NCBI GenBank assembly: GCA_947496145.1
Contig: CANMBS010000032.1
Coordinates: 1-64,000, forward strand
Length of the DNA stretch: 64,000 bases
Reading direction: 5' to 3'
From: an uncultured Pseudovibrio sp.
GTDB lineage: Bacteria > Pseudomonadota > Alphaproteobacteria > Rhizobiales > Stappiaceae
Numbering within the stretch: position 1 is the stretch's first letter; each line of letters starts with the position of its first letter. The position numbers and the translations under genes were made by a program. Shown in pieces: positions 51,285 through 58,750 of the stretch. The notes below the pieces were generated by a model. The model was given only the letters and a program-made list of their open reading frames with translations, was not told the DNA's origin and did not search any database.

Positions 51285-51311
51285 TTAAAGCTCCCTTTCC
51301 AAAGCTTATCT

Positions 51312-53492
51312 TCAGATCAACTGCAAAAACCTTGCGGCTGCGATGTTGGAAAGCCAGTACTTTTGCCAGCTGTGGTAGAAAAGGATACCACCCGCTTCCC
51401 TTCCGGCTCTTGCCACATTGGACAGGGCTTTTTGTGCCATCTCCCCATTGATGAAAGTCTCTACCGGTTGCGATGCAGGTATTTCACCAGGCGCAAGTTG
51501 CTTCATGCCAACAATCCCGTCCCCAAAACAGACCGTGGTTGCAGCAAGGGGATCGAAGAGGAAATTGAGTTGGCCTATCTGTTCGGGCGCCTTTGGATCC
51601 TGATAGAAAAGTCGGCCATTCTCATAGGACATCAGTTGTGCTGGTACGCCGTCAATCGTCAGGCTGCCTGCATCCAGCTTGAGCTGCAAAAGAGAGCGCT
51701 TTGTATCTTTTGATTTGCGCAAGCAATAAGAGCCCCAAATGTGTTTCAGATCATTGCAATCGAAGGCTTGTGCCAGTGTTTGCTTCAGCTTCTTTGGGAA
51801 AGGAGAGACGGAACGAGCGCTCACATTCCCCCTTGCCGGAATTTCTTCCTGATCATCCCAGATGGAGCCGATAGCCTGAACGAGCCCGTTTGTGCCCAGA
51901 TCGAAACGTAAGGAACCAGTGTGAGAATTGCCCGCCTTCGTTGACCATTCCAGAGTACCGCGATAATAGCGCGGCTTTTTAATGGCTTCGCCATTAACTT
52001 CCAGCACCACTTTCTTTGTGTTGGCATTTGAGGTCATCAAGCAAATGCAAGTGTTTGATGCTGCGTCATAATAGACCCCACTCCAAGGGTAGAGATTAAT
52101 AAACCCAAAACGCCCCACATCCCTAGTCATTCGATTGGTATCCAGCCTGTATTCCTTAACAAGACTGTCTATCTCACCAGCACTGCTAGCCTGTCCGATC
52201 CTTTTGGCAAGAGTTGAGGAGCAGTAGAGATCCTGCAAAAAGGCATCATTGTTGTCGTTCCGTTCATGCAGGCCTTTTGCGGCAATCTGCACAGCCCCCT
52301 GATCCTTTGAGGCCAGAAAATTGACTTCACGCTCAGTCAGACCAGAAAACTCTGGCTGGCGGAGTGCTCTTAAAGGATTATCTTCATAAAGCTGTCTAAG
52401 TTCAGGATCTTGCAAAAGCGAGAGCACAAATTGCGCTGCTTCCGTCTTTTCCTGCCAATGGTATCCGCTCGGCACTTTGAAAGAGGCAAAAGCATCAAGC
52501 GCCCGGCGCTCACGGCTATGGTAATTCGCAATCTGGCGAAGGGGCGACTGTGGGGTAACAGGCTTCTCTCCCGCTTTGATGATACCAAGCGCCTCAGCCA
52601 CTTCTCGATCAACCCCACGCACTGTTTTTGGTGCAATGTAAAAGGTTGAGATACCAGTTACTTTGCGTTGGATTGCGGGGTCGTGCAGCTCATTCAGGCG
52701 GTAGGTTTCAATGGTTGGTGCTACGCCGGGATAACGGGACCCAATGTAGTTGGTGACCGGATAATCCTCACCGTAATAAGATTGCAGATACTCAATCAGC
52801 GTTGAGAAACTGTTGTTTACATAGCCAAGACGCCTGTAACCCAGTTCTCCGATAAGCCCCACTTGCCACAACACCAGATGCGTACTGGTGTCAGGCTCCC
52901 GGTTGCGAATGAGCATATCGGTGGCTTCAAATGTCTGCATACCGGGATAACTGGGATCAACCCCCAAATCCGCACACAACGTATCCAAAGCACTGATGCC
53001 GGGCCGCATGTTTGCCTTATGCCCCTCGCGCCGCGCGATGTCGATGGCCCGGTGTGTGGAAAGCACGAAAACACCGGGATGGCCGTAATAAATACCCGTT
53101 ACACGCTTACCACACCTCACATGATGCAACATGGCCTCAGTCATCTGCATGTATGTGGAATAGCGCGGTTTGCTGTCATCGTAGAGCACATAAAGGTCAA
53201 AGGCATCTGGGCGAATGGAGCGGATCCAGACAGCAGTGGCAGGGTCAGCAACACAGTAGAAAACATAGTCTGCCGACTTAATGTAATTCTCATCCTGACG
53301 ATTAAAGCTAAGTGCCTCAATACCCGAGCCTAAAATAGTGAGCTCACCGGTTAAGACATCTGCTTTATCCCCCGCGTTTACGGCAGGTTGATTGTGGAAG
53401 TCAGCCAGCGCGATGTCTCGCGCCAGCTTCTCCCACTCTTGCTTGTGGCGTTCCCGTTCGGATTGCTCAGAAGAGAGTGCGACTACATTCAT
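51312..53492 (-). CDS. borosin-type alpha-N-methyltransferase fusion protein
   Basis: The 726-aa protein has a tetrapyrrole-methylase-fold domain at about 49-290: GELTILGSGI, DDSKPRYSTYMQMTEAML, YYGHPGVFVLSTHRAI, MRPGISALDTLCADLGVDP, FEATDMLIR, STHLVLWQVG and GISTFYIAPK. This set closely matches the borosin backbone N-methyltransferases (OphMA, SonM); Arg110, Tyr114 and Tyr136 fall where that family has its catalytic residues. A helical segment at about 345-410 (LRQLYEDNPLRALRQP, LTEREVNFLASKDQGA) resembles the LigA/borosin-binding domain. Residues 446-726 are unassigned, beta-rich and seem to contain two related modules. No obvious hydrophobic core peptide ends the protein. AGGAG precedes the ATG. 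Confidence 0.8.
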   Translation of the reverse strand: MNVVALSSEQSERERHKQEWEKLARDIALADFHNQPAVNAGDKADVLTGELTILGSGIEALSFNRQDENYIKSADYVFYCVADPATAVWIRSIRPDAFDLYVLYDDSKPRYSTYMQMTEAMLHHVRCGKRVTGIYYGHPGVFVLSTHRAIDIARREGHKANMRPGISALDTLCADLGVDPSYPGMQTFEATDMLIRNREPDTSTHLVLWQVGLIGELGYRRLGYVNNSFSTLIEYLQSYYGEDYPVTNYIGSRYPGVAPTIETYRLNELHDPAIQRKVTGISTFYIAPKTVRGVDREVAEALGIIKAGEKPVTPQSPLRQIANYHSRERRALDAFASFKVPSGYHWQEKTEAAQFVLSLLQDPELRQLYEDNPLRALRQPEFSGLTEREVNFLASKDQGAVQIAAKGLHERNDNNDAFLQDLYCSSTLAKRIGQASSAGEIDSLVKEYRLDTNRMTRDVGRFGFINLYPWSGVYYDAASNTCICLMTSNANTKKVVLEVNGEAIKKPRYYRGTLEWSTKAGNSHTGSLRFDLGTNGLVQAIGSIWDDQEEIPARGNVSARSVSPFPKKLKQTLAQAFDCNDLKHIWGSYCLRKSKDTKRSLLQLKLDAGSLTIDGVPAQLMSYENGRLFYQDPKAPEQIGQLNFLFDPLAATTVCFGDGIVGMKQLAPGEIPASQPVETFINGEMAQKALSNVARAGREAGGILFYHSWQKYWLSNIAAARFLQLI

Positions 53493-53510
53493 ATCGTACG
53501 TCTCCTGTGC

Positions 53511-55340
53511 TTAAGACAATTTGGTCAGATAGCGCGTGGCAACCCCACACCCGACTTTTATCGGAAGCGTTTTCTTGTCATATGTCGCCGTTGAAAGTGT
53601 GAGGAAGCCTTTATACTGATCTTTGCCCTGACCAGCGCTAACCATCTTGTTTACAAGATCATCCTCGTCGCTTTCTGGCCACTTCCAAGCATCCAAAGCC
53701 TTATCTGCACCTGTATTCTTCGTCATCAGAACATTCGCAATGAGCATCTGCTGTGCGTCAATAGATGGCTCATACTGCTGAACCCAGTCTGCAAACGTCT
53801 TCCAGCGGGTCTCTACAGAGTTTTTCTCATTGAGCATGTAGTTGATGAGCATGCCCGTTGAGGAGGCTTGCTGAGGCGCCTGATTGTACAGGTTTTCCTC
53901 TCCAGCTTTGCGCCAGACCGCCAGCAGCTTTGAGGCTGTCTGGAAGGCAAACATGATGGCGAGATTTTCAGCAAGGAACGGGAAGCCCTTCTCCATGATC
54001 CAACTGCCAAGTTTTGTAAGAGACGAGTCCACGGTGCCCGGATTGATATCGATATCCGTATCAATGTCGATATCCACGTCTACATCCACATCCACGTCCG
54101 TATCCGTGTCCTGAACCGTATCGGTGTCAATGTCGATATCCACGTCAACATCCACAACGACCCCGAAGTCCACGTCTGCATCGATATCTATGTCTACGTC
54201 AACATCGGTATCTGTGTCCTGAACCGTATCAACGTCGGTGTCCACATCCACGTCTACGTCGACATCTACGTCTACATTGATAGGGTCAATGTCGCCAGCA
54301 TCTTCCGGCTGGAAGTCCGCGCTTTCATTGCTGGACTGGAATTTATCGGCTAAGCTTTGGTAGAGGCTCTTTGCCTGCTTAGCCAGTGCTTTCAAACCTC
54401 CGGGAATAGCCTTCATGATGGTAAGAGCCATGTCGCCCATCATGTAAATGTTGATGCCAAGATAAGCGGTGTACGCAAGATCGTATGAAATCACCCACCA
54501 AGGCACGGAGGGTCCTGCATAGGTTTGAGCGATCAGGCTGTTGCTACCCGTATTGCCAAGCCAGAACATACCAAATGTGTCGGGTTTATTCTCCCAGCTC
54601 ATCTCACGATAGATGCCGGTTAGTGTAATTCCCTTGTCCTTGGTTGCTCCGGCAGATGTGAGATTACCATTGGCATAGGTGAGCGCTGTCGCCTGAGAGC
54701 CGTCAGCCGGTGCATAGCTTGCTTTGCCGTTTGCAATACTAAGCGTACCAACGGGCGTATTGGGGAACACAAACCCTTCATCATTCGCGGGTTTCTCGTA
54801 GGCGTAATACGTTCCCGGCCATGCATATAAGGAATTTTGCGCCCAATGAGACACTATAGAGAAAGCATGATAATCACAGCCCTTGTAGGGCGTTGAATCG
54901 AAGAACTTTGTGACCTGATCATCCAGCGTTTCAATATTCTGGTTATCCAGAATGATTTCATTGAACTGGAGTGATGTTGGCGAATACGGCTGCGAGACAT
55001 AGCTTTTGTAAAACGCCCACGCCTGATTACAGGCATTCGCCATATCGGTTGTCACGGTAAAACTTTGCGTTCCGCTTGGGGCAAGAGAGTCTGGCACCCA
55101 AAGACCAACTGGGAACTCGTTGTCTTCATAGGCAAAGACCAGTCTTGCAAGTGCGGTCTTTAAATCGATGTTAGAAGAGCCGTTTGGAGAGACACTCCCA
55201 ATCTTTGTATATACCTCTACAAAATCTTCAGGTTTTAGATTATTCGGGTCTGGATCAGACTTTTCAATGGTCGAATAAACTATAATTTCCTTCGATAGAC
55301 CGTTTTTTATAGTCACAATGTTTGTAATAGGCGTATTCAT
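53511..55340 (-). CDS. large hypothetical protein with (Val/Ile-Asp)n tract
   Basis: The 609-aa protein is unrecognised. Its first ~250 residues are beta-rich and look related to the upstream neighbour's (shared pattern VTxxN, FPV, F-ST-YK-C). Residues about 279-310 (PWWVISYDLAYTAYLGINIYMM) form a probable membrane segment. Residues 355-433 alternate Asp with Val, Ile or Thr almost without break. Residues about 450-475 form a second hydrophobic segment, followed by a helical C terminus. There is no signal peptide. The start at 55340 follows AGGAG; a longer frame to 55367 exists. It is second in the operon, 18 bases before the methyltransferase gene. Confidence 0.8.
   Translation of the reverse strand: MNTPITNIVTIKNGLSKEIIVYSTIEKSDPDPNNLKPEDFVEVYTKIGSVSPNGSSNIDLKTALARLVFAYEDNEFPVGLWVPDSLAPSGTQSFTVTTDMANACNQAWAFYKSYVSQPYSPTSLQFNEIILDNQNIETLDDQVTKFFDSTPYKGCDYHAFSIVSHWAQNSLYAWPGTYYAYEKPANDEGFVFPNTPVGTLSIANGKASYAPADGSQATALTYANGNLTSAGATKDKGITLTGIYREMSWENKPDTFGMFWLGNTGSNSLIAQTYAGPSVPWWVISYDLAYTAYLGINIYMMGDMALTIMKAIPGGLKALAKQAKSLYQSLADKFQSSNESADFQPEDAGDIDPINVDVDVDVDVDVDTDVDTVQDTDTDVDVDIDIDADVDFGVVVDVDVDIDIDTDTVQDTDTDVDVDVDVDIDIDTDIDINPGTVDSSLTKLGSWIMEKGFPFLAENLAIMFAFQTASKLLAVWRKAGEENLYNQAPQQASSTGMLINYMLNEKNSVETRWKTFADWVQQYEPSIDAQQMLIANVLMTKNTGADKALDAWKWPESDEDDLVNKMVSAGQGKDQYKGFLTLSTATYDKKTLPIKVGCGVATRYLTKLS
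54042..54278 (-). repeat. coding tandem repeat, alternating Asp and Val/Ile/Thr
   Basis: About 237 bases of GTx/ATx-GAx-type dinucleotide codons encode a strictly alternating acidic/hydrophobic tract. A larger unit holding TVQDTDTDVDVD occurs twice, about 37 residues apart, indicating internal duplication. Confidence 0.9.
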
Positions 55341-55388
55341 GGGAGCGTCTCTCCTGTTTACGATCAAACTATGAGATTGGTCATCAAC

Positions 55389-57104
55389 TTACTTCGGTAG
55401 ATCGTCGTCTCCTTCGAACTTATTATCGTCGGAATGCTCTCCCTCTTCCTGAGCTTTTTCTTGCTCTTCGAGGTCTTTCTGCTCCTCCTTCAAGTCATCG
55501 AGATTTTTCTGAGCATCATCGATTTTGACTTTGGTATCCTCTTTAATTTCACTGCCCAATTCAGTGACGCGCTCGGTGACCACTTTGTTGATCTTCTCTA
55601 ATTCAGGATTCCACTTCTCAAGAGCGGCTTTGACCTGGTCTGGAGTTTTCGCATTGGTAATATCGAAAGCAGCATCACGCAGATTGCTTGCAGCTTCAGA
55701 AAGAGGCTCAGTGACACCATACTCAGCTAGGGCATCGATCTGCGTATCCAGCTCTTTGATTTGATCAACCGCATTGGCTTGCTGTTGTGATGCGGCAAGG
55801 TCTGCATCAAAGCCTTTAATCTGATCGCCAACCGCTTTGATGTCTGAATTAAATTTCTGTTCAGACTGAAGCTTGTCTAGGATTTTCTGATTGGCCGTTG
55901 CAACCTGGTCTGAAAGATTGTCGATTTTGTCATTCAGCGCTGAGTTTTGCTGATCTGTGATCTGACGTTCACCGGTACGGCGCTCTTCCTCAAGGCGCGC
56001 TTTCTTCTTGGCGGTAAATTTCCCATAGAGCCAGTCCAGAACAAAGATCCCACCAAACACCGACAGTACAAGGCTATACCAGCCCATAAATGTGTTCGGC
56101 CAATGCCATGTGGAACTACCATCGCTCGTGTCTTGCTTGATGGATGTGCCGCAAACTTTCACACCGTTCACATAACCTGCCATCATCGGCATAATGGTAT
56201 CTGGTGATGTCGTTGTACCGTTCAACTGGTTTTTGGAGATCCAGCTCACAACAAAACAGATATCTGGCAAGTCAGACTTCACATCTGAAACAAACTGCCC
56301 ATCACTGTAGTAAAGCGGTGTGTCGTTGCCTTTGGTATCCGTGAACGTGATCGTATAACCGCCATTCTTATCTGAAAGGTCGAATGGTGTTTTCGCGTTG
56401 TTGAGATCGAATGTTACAGTACCAGCTTCAACGACCTTGGCCGAAGAGCCTGTTCCCGAAACCTGATAGAGGTAAAATTTATAGCTGCTCTTAAATCCAA
56501 CAGATGCACCAGCAAAGGTCTGATTGTAGCTGAGCACTGCTGCATAGCTTACTGAAGTACAATCTTTATACTGCTGAGTGCTCTGAAAATAAGCATCCAC
56601 GGCATTGGTTTTCGGAGGTGTTGTCTTGGCTTGATCCGTTTGCTGCTGCTGCACGGCATTCGCAAAGCCCTGGGCCAGCTTGGACGACGGAAACGCTTGA
56701 ATAAGGCGAAGGAAGTTATAGCTGTCGCTCATCGAATCCGATTGCGGAATTGTATAAGGCGGATAGCTATCGGATGTAAGCGGCAGAGAAACGCTTTTAT
56801 CGTCAACTGGAAAGCCGGTTGAAGGAAGGGCAAACAGCACATCGTAAAGTTCGCGATATGATTTGTCGGCGTTTTTTCCATCCAGATCAACTTTGCTCAC
56901 TTTTCCTGCAGGCAGCTGATTATCACTTTGATCTGTTTTCAGATAACTGAGAGGCAGCTCATAGATGAAATTGAGACCGGAAGGATCCGAAGTGCTATTG
57001 GGATCAAAGGCATCAATAGCAGTTACCGCAGCTTTGGAACTATTTGTGACTGACCATTCCTTATTAATTTCAGGGCCAGTTGACTGATTGTTTTTTTTAC
57101 TCAT
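55389..57104 (-). CDS. large hypothetical protein with one TM helix and coiled coil
   Basis: The 571-aa protein is unrecognised. It has a beta-rich N-terminal half (1-320) with similarity in pattern to the next gene's N-terminal region, one strong transmembrane helix at 338-362 (MGWYSLVLSVFGGIFVLDWL) followed by basic residues KKKAR, then a long coiled coil (about 370-550) and an acidic tail. No signal peptide is seen. It is the first gene of the operon (55389-57104, 53511-55340, 51312-53492, 50598-51284), whose genes are spaced 18-48 bases apart. It could be a membrane scaffold or a substrate of the modifying enzymes; neither is shown. Confidence 0.8.
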   Translation of the reverse strand: MSKKNNQSTGPEINKEWSVTNSSKAAVTAIDAFDPNSTSDPSGLNFIYELPLSYLKTDQSDNQLPAGKVSKVDLDGKNADKSYRELYDVLFALPSTGFPVDDKSVSLPLTSDSYPPYTIPQSDSMSDSYNFLRLIQAFPSSKLAQGFANAVQQQQTDQAKTTPPKTNAVDAYFQSTQQYKDCTSVSYAAVLSYNQTFAGASVGFKSSYKFYLYQVSGTGSSAKVVEAGTVTFDLNNAKTPFDLSDKNGGYTITFTDTKGNDTPLYYSDGQFVSDVKSDLPDICFVVSWISKNQLNGTTTSPDTIMPMMAGYVNGVKVCGTSIKQDTSDGSSTWHWPNTFMGWYSLVLSVFGGIFVLDWLYGKFTAKKKARLEEERRTGERQITDQQNSALNDKIDNLSDQVATANQKILDKLQSEQKFNSDIKAVGDQIKGFDADLAASQQQANAVDQIKELDTQIDALAEYGVTEPLSEAASNLRDAAFDITNAKTPDQVKAALEKWNPELEKINKVVTERVTELGSEIKEDTKVKIDDAQKNLDDLKEEQKDLEEQEKAQEEGEHSDDNKFEGDDDLPK

Positions 57105-57379
57105 TTCTGATCTTTCTTATCCTAGTATCGTTGCAGGAGGCGCAATTGCAGGTGTTGCTACGCACGTCCAAACTTTTCGCCTCACAGATAGGGAGACGGA
57201 CCAGAGCAATTCGTGTGAAAGACGAAGTGTTTTTAAGTCAAACGCCTGCACTGTGTGCGCCCGGCGAACCTGACATGTTTATTATTTAGGGCTTCAGTTA
57301 CGCTACTTTGTTCCCTGTCGATGCCATATGGATGAATTAGCTCAACCTTTGCAGAACCGCTCGAATGTCCTGTAATGGG

Positions 57380-58724
57380 ATGGACCGCCTGTTTCCCCGA
57401 GGCGCAGGCTCTATAGTGATCCTGTTGTTATCCAACCGGAGCAGACCCATAACCACAGAACTTCTCTCAGTCGGCATAGACATTGGCAAAGATACATTGC
57501 ACATCATTGGGTTCAATGATGATGGCAGCTACGCTTTTCGGAAAAAAGATCAGGCGTTTGTCCCTAGTGGCAACGTTTGATAAACTGCCGCGCTGTATTG
57601 TGTGCATGGAAGCGTGTATGAGTGCGCATTTTATCAGCCGAACATTACGCAAACTGGGGTTTGATCCGCGTATCATCGCCGCCAAATACACCAGGCTTTT
57701 CGTCAAAGGCCAGAAGAACGATTACAATGACGCTGAGGCCGTCGCCCAGGCCGTGCTGCGACCCAATTTGAATTACGTGCAGGAGAAAAGCCAGGATCAG
57801 CTCGATCTGCAAGCCCTGCACCGGGTTCGATCCCGACTGGTCTCGCGTCGTACCGCCACCATCAATCAGATCCGGGCCTTCCTGTTAGAGCAAGGAATTG
57901 CGGTGCGCACAGGCAGCAACAGCTTGAGAAACTCTCTGTTCGCAATTCTTGACAATCGCGCTAGTGAGATTTCTCCGCGCATGCACGACATCCTGATCGG
58001 CCTTTATGAAGACTGGCTGTGGTTGGACGAACGCATTGATGCGACCAGTACCGAGATCGAACAGATCAGCAAATATGACGGTGGCTGCCAGCTGCTGATG
58101 AGTATCCCCGGCATCGGCCCCATCATCTCCACCGCGCTGGTGGCCGCGATTGGCAACGGATCTGCTTTTGAACGCAGACGAGACCTTGGCGCCTGGCTGG
58201 GCCTGGTCCCTCGCCAGTACAGCACAGGAGACAAGCCCATCCTCGGCAAAATATCGAAAGCCGGAAATCGCTATTTACGCATGCTGTTGGTGCAGGCGGC
58301 CCACGTTTTGATGATGCGACCGAAACTTTGGCAGAACTTGAGCTTCGGAGACTGGCTGGAGCGACCATCCAGTCGAATGCATAAGAATAAACTGGCCGTC
58401 GCTCTGGCCAATAAGTTGGCAAGGATCGCCTGGAGTGTATTGTACAATTGCATGGAGTTTGACAGCCATACAACTGACATGGAGGCGATCTGACCAGAAC
58501 CTCCTTAAAAGTTCGCAACAGAGCATAAGCATGGAACGGAAGAAAGAACGCACCCAAAGTCAGAGGGCCCAAATGAGTCTAAGCAACCTGTCCGCTAATC
58601 AGACTGTAGGTACGTGCGTATTACCATCAAGGCCACGGCCCGCGCGTCGATAAACAGGTCGGATACATAGTAGCGACTTCAAACTTCCAAGTAAAAACTC
58701 TCTTGAGAAACGCAGGCGGTCCAT
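57380..58724 (+). mobile_element. IS110 family, IS1111-like insertion sequence
   Basis: The transposase remnant is flanked by a 12-bp inverted repeat, ATGGACCGCCTG at 57380-57391 and its complement at 58713-58724. Subterminal inverted repeats of this size are typical of the IS1111 subgroup. The true ends extend a few bases beyond. It lies between the operon and the adhesin gene. Confidence 0.8.
57416..58493 (+). pseudogene. IS110 family transposase with frameshift
   Basis: The N-terminal part (VGIDIGKDTLHIIGF, containing the first catalytic Asp of the DEDD domain) is in one frame up to about 57550; the rest (KKIRRLSLVATF, CMEAC, KNDYNDAEA, then the Transposase_20 segment SIPGIGPIIS and SKAGNRYLR) is in another frame to the stop at 58493. 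The switch is at a run of six A residues (CGGAAAAAAGATC); one A fewer restores the frame. It is either an inactivating insertion or a slippage site. Confidence 0.85.
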
Positions 58725-58750
58725 ACATGTGGCCCAAACTATCCAAAATC

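Noticed and set aside
54042-54278. Repeat array considered as CRISPR
   Set aside because: The repeats are in-frame codon repeats inside a gene with no spacers; no cas genes are nearby.
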